DNA of 64,000 nucleotides from contig NZ_CP076643.1 in the NCBI RefSeq assembly GCF_019226825.1, forward strand, positions 806,001-870,000, in the 5' to 3' direction. Source of the stretch: Vibrio ostreae (GTDB taxonomy: Bacteria > Pseudomonadota > Gammaproteobacteria > Enterobacterales > Vibrionaceae). This document shows positions 35,853-45,604 of this stretch, piece by piece. Every line of letters begins with the position of its first letter. Within the stretch, counting starts at the first letter, position 1. Position numbers and translations under genes: made by a program. The notes under the pieces are model-generated. The model made no database searches, was not told where the DNA came from, and was given only the letters and a program-made list of their open reading frames with translations.

Positions 35853-36443
35853 ATGGGTCATATCATGGATGAAGCAGTACTGCAGCAGTTATTCACCGAG
35901 GCTCGTACTCATAATGGCTGGCTGGATAAAGCCGTCAGTCAGGAACAAATTGAGCGGCTTTATCAACTGACCTGTATGGGGCCGACATCCGCCAACTGTT
36001 CACCGGCGCGTTTTGTGTTTGTCACCTCAGCAGAAGGGAAAGCCCGTTTGGCACCGACCTTATCCAAAGGCAATCTGGACAAAACCCTATCGGCACCTGT
36101 GACTGTGATTGTCGCTTATGACAGCCAGTTTTACGATGCGCTGCCCACACTGTTTCCGCACGGCGACGCGAAAAGCTGGTTTACATCCAGTGAGGCGCTG
36201 GCTCAGGAAACCGCAATGCGCAACAGTTCCATGCAGGCGGGATATATGATTCTGGCCGCGCGTGCCATGGGGCTGGATACCGGTCCGCTGTCAGGCTTCG
36301 ACCCGCAGGCGGTGGATGATACCTTTTTTGCCGGCACCAGATGGAAAACCAACCTGATGATCAACATTGGCTATGGCGACCGCAGCAAACTGTATGGGCG
36401 TTTACCGCGTTTAACTTTCGAGGAGGCATGTCGTTATGAGTGA
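35853..36443 (+). CDS. rutE: Malonic semialdehyde reductase RutE, nitroreductase fold
   Basis: 196 residues with AGGAGA before the ATG. Nitroreductase-family features: [54 protein letters not shown] and LMINIGYGD. Reduces toxic malonic semialdehyde to 3-hydroxypropionate. Overlaps rutF by eight bases. Confidence 0.93.
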   Translation: MGHIMDEAVLQQLFTEARTHNGWLDKAVSQEQIERLYQLTCMGPTSANCSPARFVFVTSAEGKARLAPTLSKGNLDKTLSAPVTVIVAYDSQFYDALPTLFPHGDAKSWFTSSEALAQETAMRNSSMQAGYMILAARAMGLDTGPLSGFDPQAVDDTFFAGTRWKTNLMINIGYGDRSKLYGRLPRLTFEEACRYE

Positions 36444-36993
36444 AATGAGTCTGGATTTAGTCGCCAGCAAACCAGTTAGTCATGAGATGAATTTTACCGA
36501 GTTTGCTCAGGTGGCAGATAACGGCGTGCAGGCTTTTAAAGATGGCATGGCAAGTCTGGGGTCTGCGGTCAATGTAGTGACCACTATGGTTGACGGGCAG
36601 GCAGCCGGGTTTACCGCAACGGCGGTGACCAGTGTTACCGACACGCCACCAACGCTGTTGGTGTGTTTAAACCGTTCTTCATCGGTGTTTGCCGCATTCG
36701 ATAAAGCGCAAACCTTGTGTGTCAATACGTTAGCGGCGGACCAGGCGCAAGTGTCCGGCTTATTTGCCGGTAAGCTGAGCCAGCAGGAGCGTTTCGACAG
36801 TGTGGCATGGCAGTCATTTGTCACCGGCGCTCCGGTGTTAGCGGCCAGCTCGACCGCCTTTGACTGCAAGATAGCGTCGCGCTCGACGGTCGGCACGCAC
36901 GAAGTGTTTTTCTGTGAAATTGTCGGTATTGGTGCCGCGCAGCAGATTTCCAACCTGGTGTATTTTGATCGTCGTTATCACAAGTTGACCTGA
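36436..36993 (+). CDS. rutF: FMN reductase RutF
   Basis: 185 residues, longer at the N-terminus than E. coli RutF. Flavin reductase split barrel: [55 protein letters not shown], then CVNTLAADQ and FFCEIVGI near the end. Supplies reduced FMN to RutA. The overlap with rutE suggests coupled translation. Confidence 0.93.
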   Translation: MSEMSLDLVASKPVSHEMNFTEFAQVADNGVQAFKDGMASLGSAVNVVTTMVDGQAAGFTATAVTSVTDTPPTLLVCLNRSSSVFAAFDKAQTLCVNTLAADQAQVSGLFAGKLSQQERFDSVAWQSFVTGAPVLAASSTAFDCKIASRSTVGTHEVFFCEIVGIGAAQQISNLVYFDRRYHKLT

Positions 36994-37013
36994 TAATCGC
37001 TGGAGGCTGAATC

Positions 37014-37109
37014 ATGATATTTGCTTTGGAGGCGTTTTATTTAATTCCGTACACGCAGGACCATTTTTTGAGTGACGGCTTGATTGTTACCACACAAAAT
37101 TTTGACTGA
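37014..37109 (+). CDS. Possible 31-residue ORF after rutF
   Basis: ATG at 37014 preceded by TGGAGGCTGAATC, a strong Shine-Dalgarno with seven-base spacing, 20 bases after the rutF stop. The product opens MIFALEAFYLIPYTQDHFLS and ends VTTQNFD. It may be a real small protein, a remnant of a removed gene such as the original rutG, or chance. Confidence 0.3.
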   Translation: MIFALEAFYLIPYTQDHFLSDGLIVTTQNFD

Positions 37110-37178
37110 TTTTACCTATTATCATCTTGATAATGTGCTGACGGTTTTAGTGGTCATGCTTAATTATTTATGGATAGT

Positions 37179-37242
37179 TAATTCGATAATTCGATAATTC
37201 GATAATTCGATAATTCGATAATTCGATAATTCGATAATTCGA
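37179..37242. repeat. Eight perfect tandem copies of an 8 bp unit
   Basis: taattcga repeated eight times without error between rutF and the NCS1 transporter gene, ending 16 bases before an ACCAAGTGGT RutR-like core. Such repeats change copy number easily and could tune promoter spacing. Confidence 0.97.
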
Positions 37243-37258
37243 TTGCAATAATTGTACT

Positions 37259-37268
37259 ACCAAGTGGT
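37259..37268. promoter_or_regulatory. Second RutR-like box before the transporter gene
   Basis: ACCAAGTGGT shares the ACCA-N2-TGGT core and even the AG centre with the operator at 32625, but the outer bases are not symmetric. 66 bases before the transporter start. Suggests a separate RutR-controlled promoter. Confidence 0.5.
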
Positions 37269-37334
37269 TTGAATAATTCAGCGTTGTAAAAGCGAAGGAC
37301 AGCAAATGAATCTCAACGGGATGAGGACATTGTT

Positions 37335-38828
37335 ATGCAAACGCAAATGAAGAAAGTGGGTGACTTCTATGAATTAGAAGTTGGGGAAGATTTATTAAAC
37401 AGTAAAAACTTTAATCAGGATTTAGCTCCAACTAAGGTCAAAGAGCGCAGTTGGAGCCAGTGGAATATTGCTGCTCTGTGGGTGGGGATTGCGATTTGTG
37501 TTCCGACCTATACGCTGGGCGGGATACTAACCGCTTATTTTGGTCTGTCGGTGGTAGAAGCGCTGCTGACCATTTTTATCGCCAATATTATCGTGTTGAT
37601 CCCGCTGACGCTGAACGCGTTTGCCGGGACTAAGTACGGATTACCGTTTCCAGTGCTGCTGCGCTCGTCGTTCGGGATCGTGGGCTCGAACGTGCCGTGC
37701 CTTATCCGCGGCTTTGTTGCCTGTGGCTGGTTTGGTATCCAGACCATGTTTGGCGGGCTGGCGATTCACCTTTTATTAGCGGAAATTTCAACCAGCTGGG
37801 CGAGTCTGGGCAGCCAGGGTGAGGTATTGGGTTTCTTTATATTTTGCCTGCTGAATATCGGAGTCGTCCTCAAAGGGGCCAATTCCATTAAGTGGCTGGA
37901 AACCTTGTCGGCACCGCTGCTGCTGATTGTGTCGCTTGGACTGCTGTTCTGGGCCAGTGATAAGGTCTCTTATGCTGAGTTACTGTCAACGCCGGCTAAT
38001 CGCCCGCCGCAGGATGGCGTGGCAAAATACTTCTTTTCCGGGTTAACCGCTATGGTCGGCTTCTGGGCCACCTTGTCGCTCAATATTCCTGATTTCAGCC
38101 GTTATGCCAAGTCACAGAAAGATCAGATCGTCGGTCAGGTAATTGGCTTGCCACTGACCATGTTTCTGTTCGCGGCGTTGGGTGTGGTATTAACCGCTGC
38201 GTCGCAGACGCTGTTTGGCGAAACCATTTCAGACCCGATCAACTTGATCGCGCAAATTCAGAGTCCGTTCTGGGTCGCGGTCGCAATGGTATTGATTATC
38301 ATCGCAACCTTGTCGACCAATACCGCGGCCAATGTGGTTTCTCCGACCAATGATTTTCAGAATATTGCCCCGCGCTACATCAATCACACCAAAGGTGTCC
38401 TGCTGACCGGTGCGGTGGGGATTGTGCTGATGAGTTGGGAACTGCTGAAAAAAATGGGCTGGATTGAGTCAGACGTCAGCGTAGAAGCTTTTATCTCCAA
38501 CTGGTTGTTGGGTTACTCCAGTCTGCTGGGGCCGATTGCCGGAATTATGATTGTCGATTACTTCATGATTCGTAAGCAGCAGCTCAATATCCTGGCGCTG
38601 TATCAGGAGAATGCTTATCCGGCGGTCAACTGGGCTGGTTTTATCGCCTTTTTGATCCCGGTCGGATGTACCTTCTTGGCGATTTCGTTTGATGTGATGA
38701 CCTGGTTCTATGATTACGGCTGGTTTACCGGGGCCATCAGTGGTGCTGTGCTCTATTTTGTTGCCAGCAAGTATCTGACCGCACCATTGGCTAAACCGTT
38801 TATGTCAGCGGGTTTGAATAAAGCCTGA
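37335..38828 (+). CDS. NCS1-family nucleobase:cation symporter
   Basis: 497 residues, twelve helices. NCS1 signatures: RSWSQWNIAALWVGIAICVPTYTLGG at about 35-60, GLPFPVLLRSSFGIVGSNVPCLIRG, FWATLSLNIPDFSRYAKSQKDQIVGQ and TNTAANVVSPTNDF. In E. coli the rut transporter RutG is an NCS2 (UraA-type) protein, so this is a different family in the same position, probably importing uracil or another pyrimidine base. GAGGACATTGTT precedes the ATG. Confidence 0.92.
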   Translation: MQTQMKKVGDFYELEVGEDLLNSKNFNQDLAPTKVKERSWSQWNIAALWVGIAICVPTYTLGGILTAYFGLSVVEALLTIFIANIIVLIPLTLNAFAGTKYGLPFPVLLRSSFGIVGSNVPCLIRGFVACGWFGIQTMFGGLAIHLLLAEISTSWASLGSQGEVLGFFIFCLLNIGVVLKGANSIKWLETLSAPLLLIVSLGLLFWASDKVSYAELLSTPANRPPQDGVAKYFFSGLTAMVGFWATLSLNIPDFSRYAKSQKDQIVGQVIGLPLTMFLFAALGVVLTAASQTLFGETISDPINLIAQIQSPFWVAVAMVLIIIATLSTNTAANVVSPTNDFQNIAPRYINHTKGVLLTGAVGIVLMSWELLKKMGWIESDVSVEAFISNWLLGYSSLLGPIAGIMIVDYFMIRKQQLNILALYQENAYPAVNWAGFIAFLIPVGCTFLAISFDVMTWFYDYGWFTGAISGAVLYFVASKYLTAPLAKPFMSAGLNKA

Positions 38829-38839
38829 CCCTAAGACGG

Positions 38840-38866
38840 CCAATATAACCAATATAACCAATATAA
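38840..38866. repeat. Three tandem copies of a 9 bp unit
   Basis: ccaatataa x3 directly after the transporter gene, 12 bases past its stop. Confidence 0.9.
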
Positions 38867-38952
38867 CTAAGATGACCAGAAGTGACATAGACAAGCAGCG
38901 CGAGGCTATGTCACTCTGAATCAGCACTGTTACTGTTTTAAAGAAGGAATGA

Positions 38953-39717
<765 letters not shown>

Positions 39718-39795
39718 TTTATCGTGAACACGGTCTGGCGTCAGAAGAGTCTGAAGCTGGTCCCTGTTTGCAATGATTGTAACAAGGGAATGATT

Positions 39796-40800
39796 ATGCA
39801 GCTTAGTACAACGGAAGCAATTATTAACGATATCCGCTCAGGTAAGATGGTTATCCTGATGGATGATGAAAAGCGTGAAAACGAAGGTGATCTGATTGTC
39901 GCAGCCGAAAAAATAACCCCTCAGATGGTCAATTTTATGGTCAAAGAAGCCCGGGGTTTATTGTGCCAGACCATTACGGCAGAGATAGCGGAGCGGCTTG
40001 AACTGCCGTTAATGACCAAAACGAATGGTGACAAGTTTACCACTAACTTCACGGTTTCGATTGAAGCGGCTCAGGGTGTGACTACCGGTATTTCTGCTTT
40101 TGATCGTGCTGCTACCATTACCACGGCGGCCGCCGTTAAAGCTCAGCCCCAGGATATTGTTTCTCCAGGTCACATTTTCCCGGTGGTGGCTCAGCCTGGC
40201 GGTGTGTTACATCGCCCCGGTCATACCGAAGCGGGCTGCGATCTGGCCCGTTTGGCCGGATTGGCACCTTCATGTGCGATTATTGAAATCATGAACCCGG
40301 ATGGCTCGATGGCGCGCCGCGCTGATTTAGAACGTTTTGCCAGTCAGCATGACATCAAACTCGGCACCATTGCGGATCTGATTCGCTACCGGTTAGAACA
40401 TGAGATGTTATTGGAACTGACCGAACAGCTGCCGCTCAATACACCTTTTGGTCAGTTTGATCTGTATCGCTTTAAATATTGTCCTGATGATTCCGACTGT
40501 TATGCGCTGTTAAGTGGACAGGCGCGCAGCCACGTGTTCTCTGACAAGAGGACAGACGTCTTCGAGAAGGTACCGATTGAGAGTCATACCCTACAGCATG
40601 AACTTGACTGGTTGTCATTCTGCGGCGGCGAAGTGATGCAATCACTGCAACGCATGTCCCAATCTTCCCAAGGCGGCATGGTGGTTATTAGCAGTTCTTC
40701 ATCATTATCTAAGTTCGATATCCGCGATCAGGTGTTGCGTTTCCTGCAGCAAAACGCACCAGCTTGGCAAGCTATTTCACGCAGCTGCCACGCGGCATAA
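39796..40800 (+). CDS. ribB: RibBX: 3,4-dihydroxy-2-butanone-4-phosphate synthase with degenerate C-domain
   Basis: 334 residues from ATG at 39796 with AAGGGA upstream; earlier codons to 39724 are rejected. Residues 1-205 are a complete RibB domain: MDDEKRENEGDLIVAAE, GHIFPVVAQPGGVLHRPGHTEAGCDL. The remaining 130 residues lie where GTP cyclohydrolase II would be but lack its zinc Cys cluster, as in RibBX hybrids of Vibrio and Shewanella. Makes the four-carbon precursor of riboflavin from ribulose 5-phosphate. RutA and RutF use FMN, which explains its place. No FMN riboswitch fits in the 79-base gap. Confidence 0.9.
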   Translation: MQLSTTEAIINDIRSGKMVILMDDEKRENEGDLIVAAEKITPQMVNFMVKEARGLLCQTITAEIAERLELPLMTKTNGDKFTTNFTVSIEAAQGVTTGISAFDRAATITTAAAVKAQPQDIVSPGHIFPVVAQPGGVLHRPGHTEAGCDLARLAGLAPSCAIIEIMNPDGSMARRADLERFASQHDIKLGTIADLIRYRLEHEMLLELTEQLPLNTPFGQFDLYRFKYCPDDSDCYALLSGQARSHVFSDKRTDVFEKVPIESHTLQHELDWLSFCGGEVMQSLQRMSQSSQGGMVVISSSSSLSKFDIRDQVLRFLQQNAPAWQAISRSCHAA

Positions 40801-40805
40801 TCAAA

Positions 40806-41024
40806 GAGGTCAAACAAAAATGGCCTGTTATTTTTATCGGAGCGATACCGCCTCAATACAGCGCCGGCCTGCTGCATTTTGTTAATGGCGGTATTATTTC
40901 CACTCTGATCGATAGTCATTGTGTATGTATTGCTATCGCCAAGGGTTACCAGTTGCAGCGGCGCCCGATTGGCAGTGGCGAAGCGGTGGAGTCAAAGTAT
41001 CCAGCCAGTGGTTTAAGTCGCTAA
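40806..41024 (+). pseudogene. Remnant of a PaaI-family thioesterase gene
   Basis: In one frame, starting directly after ribBX, the translation reads PVIFIGAIPPQYSAGLLHFV then NGGIISTLIDSHCVCIAIAKG then QLQRRPIGSGE, which matches the hotdog core of PaaI-like thioesterases (the HGG/NGG-IISTLID segment). No start fits the N-terminal half, and after GSGE the sequence diverges and stops at 41024 without the second half of the fold. I read it as a truncated, inactive copy. Confidence 0.6.
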
Positions 41025-41157
41025 ATAGCCCCGCCAGCGGGATAGAAGCAACAGGTTGGCTATCGTGTGACCTATGTAAATTAATACGCCGTTACAATTG
41101 TGGGTTAGGTATTATACTTCCCGGGTGGTTAAAATTTAACCACTTAAGGAGGTGTGT

Positions 41158-42096
41158 ATGAAACGATTTGAGAACATACTGTATGCCACCCAAGGGTTAC
41201 CTGGTCATAGTGACGCGCTCGACCAGGCTATTCGAATCGCTCTGAACAATGGCGTTTCTGTCACTGGTCTGATTGCCTGTCCGGCTTTCCCGCAAGAGTG
41301 GGCTCATTACCAGCAAAGTTATGAACACTCTTTGTCTAATTCGCTGCAGGAAAAGGTGGCCCGTTTCAGATCAGAACATGACCTATCTGAACAGCAAGCA
41401 CCATTTCCGCTCCTGGTCAAACACAGTGAGCAACCCGCTATCTGTATCATTAAACAAGCCCTTGAGAACGACCACGATTTGATCATCAAAGAAGCGGAGC
41501 CGCTGCGCAACGGGGCCGGTGGTTTTAAAGCGCTGGATATGACCTTGTTACGAAAATGCCCGTGTGCCGTTTGGCTGCATCGTCCCACAGATAAGCCCAA
41601 AAACAAACGAAGAGTTGCGGTAGCGATTGATCCGACGCCAAGCGGTGAGGCACAACATGCGCTCTCTTTACGTTTACTGGAGCTTGCGCGATCGATTGCT
41701 GATTCCTGTGACAGCCGGCTCCACCTGATTTCATGCTGGGAATACTATCTCGAGCATTATCTTGAAGATAACAGTTGGATCCATGCCGATCCGCAAGAGC
41801 TTAATCAGGAAATTGATAAAGCCAAAAACAGCCATCAACGCGCGTTACAGCAATTGCTTGAAGAGTCGGGTATTGCAGGCGAAACGGTCACTCATTATCT
41901 GCACGGTAATCCCGATGACGCCATTCCGGAATGCGTGCAGCAGGAGGATGTGGATGTCCTGGTGATGGGCACTCTGGCGAGAACCGGTATTGCCGGATTT
42001 GTGATTGGCAACACCGCGGAGAATATTCTGCAATCTATTCGCTGTTCTCTGGTCGCCCTCAAGCCGGAAGGGTTTGTTTCTCCGATCAAGTCGTGA
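41158..42096 (+). CDS. Tandem universal stress protein, UspE-like
   Basis: 312 residues from ATG at 41158 with TTAAGGAGGTGTGT upstream. Two Usp domains: KRFENILYATQGLPGHSDALD to about 145 and KRRVAVAIDPTPSGEAQHALSL onwards, the second ending in VDVLVMGTLARTGIAGFVIGNTAENIL with the G-x2-G-x9-G(S/T)-like nucleotide loop. E. coli UspE is 316 residues. Located before the Mrp antiporter operon, which suggests a role in salt or pH stress (inference). Confidence 0.88.
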   Translation: MKRFENILYATQGLPGHSDALDQAIRIALNNGVSVTGLIACPAFPQEWAHYQQSYEHSLSNSLQEKVARFRSEHDLSEQQAPFPLLVKHSEQPAICIIKQALENDHDLIIKEAEPLRNGAGGFKALDMTLLRKCPCAVWLHRPTDKPKNKRRVAVAIDPTPSGEAQHALSLRLLELARSIADSCDSRLHLISCWEYYLEHYLEDNSWIHADPQELNQEIDKAKNSHQRALQQLLEESGIAGETVTHYLHGNPDDAIPECVQQEDVDVLVMGTLARTGIAGFVIGNTAENILQSIRCSLVALKPEGFVSPIKS

Positions 42097-42154
42097 CCGA
42101 AGAGACTGGGCCGCCTGGTAGCAGGAGATTAAACGGCTGACCATCAAAAATGTC

Positions 42155-42211
42155 AAATAGCTAGTCAGATGTTAAATAGCTAGTCAGATGTTAAACAACG
42201 GGTCTGATGTT
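42155..42211. repeat. Tandem 19 bp repeat, two exact copies plus one degenerate
   Basis: aaatagctagtcagatgtt at 42155-42173 and 42174-42192, then aaacaacgggtctgatgtt at 42193-42211 (13 of 19 identical). Between the UspE-like gene and the zinc-ribbon gene. Confidence 0.9.
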
Positions 42212-42231
42212 CAATAAATAGGGAGCTCGAT

Positions 42232-42423
42232 ATGCAACGATTTTGCCCACGATGTAAAACAGAAATGATAGAACGTCTTAATGTCTACGTCTGTCCCAGA
42301 AATGATATCGGTGATTGCACTTACGATGCATTTGACAGCACGGATGGCGATTACGAAAGCACGCGAGGTCAGTCGGTTCACAGTGATCTGCGTTCTTTTA
42401 ATACTGCCGGCAGCAACAAATAG
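42232..42423 (+). CDS. Small zinc-ribbon-like protein
   Basis: 63 residues; AGGGAGCTCGAT precedes the ATG. Cysteines in RFCPRCKTEM (5, 8) and VYVCPRNDIGDC (21, 29) could bind one zinc. The C-terminal half is acidic and Ser-rich. Between the Usp gene and mrpA. Function unknown. Confidence 0.7.
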   Translation: MQRFCPRCKTEMIERLNVYVCPRNDIGDCTYDAFDSTDGDYESTRGQSVHSDLRSFNTAGSNK

Positions 42424-42584
42424 CTCAAACGGGCAATCAACATACACCGGGTGGTGTAGCGCCATACCTCTGAATAAATATCTGCTATTGAAAATTGCTG
42501 CCTGGGCGAGCTATCCGGCCGTTGTGATACGCCGTTTAGCTCCCCTTCGCGCTATCATCACCGCTGTATCAGATTGTAGCTGAA

Positions 42585-45251
42585 ATGCCTGAATTGACTC
42601 TTCATGCTCGTTCGCAGCCTATAGCCTGGCTTTTGTTTCCGTTGTTGCCGCTGGTTATCTTTGTTGCGTTGCTTTTCTGCTATGACGCGCAGGGGAGTGA
42701 CGCACAGGGGACAGTCTGGTCTGTACCTTGGGTGGCGTCGATGGGGATCAACCTGAGTGTACGCCTCGACGGATTATCTGCTCTTTTCGCGGGATTAATC
42801 AGCGGTATCGGTTTTTTGATTCAGGTGTATGCGCTGGCATATCTGCGTGGCAAACCGGCCCGGTTGTCATTTCACTGTCAACTCACTTTGTTTATGCTGG
42901 CCATGCTCGGCTTGGTGGTCAGTGACAACTTGTTACTCCTGTTTGTTTTTTGGGAGCTAACTACGCTCACTTCTTATTTGCTGATCGGGTTTAACCATGA
43001 GAGCCCGACTTCACGTCAAAACGCCCTGCAATCGTTACTGGTTACCGGAGCGGGTGGGCTAGCGTTGCTGGCCGGGCTCATAATGCTGGGTGACATAGCA
43101 AATAGTTATGAGCTCGACGTGATATTGCAGCAGACTGAAGTGATAGCCAGCCATGCGCTGTTTTTGCCCTCCATGGTGCTCATCTTTCTCGGCGCCGTGA
43201 CTAAATCGGCACAATTTCCTTTTCATTTTTGGCTGCCCAATGCAATGGCGGCGCCGACACCGGTCAGTGCTTATCTTCATTCGGCGACTATGGTCAAGGC
43301 CGGGGTCTATTTACTGGCTCGCTTTTCTCCGATCTATTCCCACAGCGAGGTATGGTTTTATACCCTGGTGATCATCGGCGGAATTACGGCGGTCTGGTGT
43401 ACGCTGGTCGCTATCCGTCAAACGGATCTCAAGTTAATGCTTGCATACAGCACTAATGTTGCACTGGGTAAACTGATGTTGTTACTTGGCATCGGTACTC
43501 AGTTATCGGTGTCCGCATTGCTGCTTTTTATCGTGGCGCACGCTCTGTACAAAGCGGCTCTGTTCATGGTGGTGGGAAACGTTGATCTGGCGACCGGGAC
43601 CAGAGATATACGGCGCCTGTCCGGCTTGAACTCAGTTCTGGTCATGAGCACAACAGCATTGGTGATTGCGGCGTTATCGAAGGCCGGTCTGCTGCCCATG
43701 ATGGGATTTGTCAGTAAAGAGTATATGTACAAAGCCTCGCTGGAAATCGGGATTATGGTTACCGCGACTTTGGTAGCGGCCAATGCATTAATGGTATCGG
43801 TGGCTATTTTGTTAGTACGCAAGCCGTTTTTCTCGCGTCAATCCGGGACGGCGTCAACCATCAAACCGGTCGAAAAAAGGTGGGCTTTGTGGCTTCCCGC
43901 GACCTTATTAGCGTCAGGCAGCCTTCTTTTACCTCTGTTTGGCCTGAACTGGCTGGATGATCAGGTCATTACGCCCGGTGTCGCGGCAATCTTGCCCGGA
44001 GCTGAGCCTGAACCAACCAAACTTTGGCAAGGGTTCAACTTCGCGTTATTGCTGAGTGTCATCACGGTTTTGCTGGGGGTGGCGGTGTACGTGTTATGTC
44101 CGGGCCTGCTTTCGCGCTGGCGCAGTGCAGGGGAGCGAGTTATCAAGGCCGAGGTGGTCTTTTCCGGGTTGATTGGGGCTATGACGCAGATTGCCCGCTG
44201 GCAAACACAGTGCCTGCAGCACAAACCGCTGCGCAGTTATGTATTACGGTTTTTTAGCGTACTGGCCGGCTTGCTGCTCATCAGTTCGATGGCGTTTACC
44301 ACGCTGCCCTTTGATTCCCTGTCTGAGGTGGTTTTTTACGAAATTGCGATAGCACTGCTGATGGTGGCGGCGGTGTTTGTTTGTATTACCACCGGTGCAC
44401 GCCTGTTGGCGATTGCGGCGCTGGGCAGCATAGGTTTTATGACCACACTTGTGTTTATGCTCTACAGTGCGCCGGATGTGGCTAAAACCCTGCTGCTGGT
44501 TGAAACCTTGATGGTGGTATTTATGGCGCTTCTGATGCGCCATATTCCCCGTCTGGAAACGGTGCACGCTCATTCCGCTCTGCGTAAGACTGTACATGCG
44601 ATCGTCGCTGTGACGATAGGGCTTAGCGTTTGTATGCTTTTGCTCTATGTGACCAAACAGCCGCTGGACCTGACAGTGACCGACTTCTATGCACGCAACA
44701 GTGTGCCGGGCGGGCACGGGCGTAATATCGTTAACGTTATCCTGGTTGACTTTCGTGCGCTGGACACACTGGGTGAAGCGCTGGTGGTTGTCCTGTCAGG
44801 CCTGGCTGCGGTGAGTTTACTTTCTTCACGCTACGGTAAACAAAATCGTATCCAGTCGCTGATTTTTGCGACGACCTCTCATATTGTTGCGGCGCTGATG
44901 CTGGTTTTCTCTCTGTACTTATTGCTGCGCGGACATAATCATCCCGGCGGTGGTTTTATCGGCGCGTTAATCGCGGTGATCGGTTTCTCTTTGCTGATGT
45001 TCGCTAAATCACCGCGTTATGTGCGCGACAGACTGCATTATCCGCCGTTTCGGATTGCGCTGTTCGGGGTGCTGTTGAGCCTGACGGCCGGCAGTTTCAG
45101 CTATGTTGCCGGTTTACCCTTATTAACCGGTTTGTGGTGGACAGAACCAGTTACGATCGGCACACCGCTGATGTTCGACATCGGTATTTACCTGGCGGTG
45201 ATCGGCGGCGTGATGGGAATGCTGCTGCGCATCAATGAGGAGCTGGACTAA
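42585..45251 (+). CDS. Na+/H+ antiporter subunit A fused to B (MrpAB/MnhAB)
   Basis: 888 residues. NuoL-like proton channel in the first 500 residues (FVFWELTTLTSYLLIGF, SAQFPFHFWLPNAMAAPTPVSAYLHSATMVKAGVYLL, AYSTNVALGKLMLLLGIGT), then the MrpA-specific C-terminal region and, from about 745, a MnhB domain (TSHIVAALMLVFSLYLLLRGHNHPGGGFIGALI). In group 1 Mrp operons A and B are separate genes; the fusion marks a group 2 type. The start has no clear ribosome binding site. Confidence 0.92.
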   Translation: MPELTLHARSQPIAWLLFPLLPLVIFVALLFCYDAQGSDAQGTVWSVPWVASMGINLSVRLDGLSALFAGLISGIGFLIQVYALAYLRGKPARLSFHCQLTLFMLAMLGLVVSDNLLLLFVFWELTTLTSYLLIGFNHESPTSRQNALQSLLVTGAGGLALLAGLIMLGDIANSYELDVILQQTEVIASHALFLPSMVLIFLGAVTKSAQFPFHFWLPNAMAAPTPVSAYLHSATMVKAGVYLLARFSPIYSHSEVWFYTLVIIGGITAVWCTLVAIRQTDLKLMLAYSTNVALGKLMLLLGIGTQLSVSALLLFIVAHALYKAALFMVVGNVDLATGTRDIRRLSGLNSVLVMSTTALVIAALSKAGLLPMMGFVSKEYMYKASLEIGIMVTATLVAANALMVSVAILLVRKPFFSRQSGTASTIKPVEKRWALWLPATLLASGSLLLPLFGLNWLDDQVITPGVAAILPGAEPEPTKLWQGFNFALLLSVITVLLGVAVYVLCPGLLSRWRSAGERVIKAEVVFSGLIGAMTQIARWQTQCLQHKPLRSYVLRFFSVLAGLLLISSMAFTTLPFDSLSEVVFYEIAIALLMVAAVFVCITTGARLLAIAALGSIGFMTTLVFMLYSAPDVAKTLLLVETLMVVFMALLMRHIPRLETVHAHSALRKTVHAIVAVTIGLSVCMLLLYVTKQPLDLTVTDFYARNSVPGGHGRNIVNVILVDFRALDTLGEALVVVLSGLAAVSLLSSRYGKQNRIQSLIFATTSHIVAALMLVFSLYLLLRGHNHPGGGFIGALIAVIGFSLLMFAKSPRYVRDRLHYPPFRIALFGVLLSLTAGSFSYVAGLPLLTGLWWTEPVTIGTPLMFDIGIYLAVIGGVMGMLLRINEELD

Positions 45252-45604
45252 TGGAACTGCTCTGGAGCATGGTCGTCGGGGTATTTGTTTCGGCAGGCAT
45301 CTATCTGATGTTAGAGAGGCATGTGCTGCGTTTACTGTTCGGGCTGATTCTGCTCAGCAGCGCGATTAATCTGGCGATCTTCACCGCCGGCCGGCTGACA
45401 CCGGGCTTACCGGCACTGATTGAAACCGAACAGGTATTACCGCCGGAAGGGGCGGCTAATTCGTTACCGCAGGCCTTGATCCTGACCGCTATTGTGATTG
45501 GCTTCGGTTTGCTGATATTCACTTTGATACTGCTTTACCGTGCCAATTCTGAAGCAGGCTCGGCCGATGCGGATTGCATGCAATCATCGGAGGACGACAA
45601 ATGA
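45251..45604 (+). CDS. Na+/H+ antiporter subunit C (MrpC/MnhC)
   Basis: 117 residues, three helices, NuoK-like: GIYLMLERHVLRLLFGLILLSSAINLAIF and LPQALILTAIVIGFGLLIFTLILLYR. Starts on the last base of the mrpAB stop region and overlaps mrpD by four bases. Confidence 0.92.
   Translation: MELLWSMVVGVFVSAGIYLMLERHVLRLLFGLILLSSAINLAIFTAGRLTPGLPALIETEQVLPPEGAANSLPQALILTAIVIGFGLLIFTLILLYRANSEAGSADADCMQSSEDDK

Noticed and set aside
39718..39795. FMN riboswitch before ribBX
   Set aside because: The gap is too short and has no RFN motif; absence is noted in the findings.
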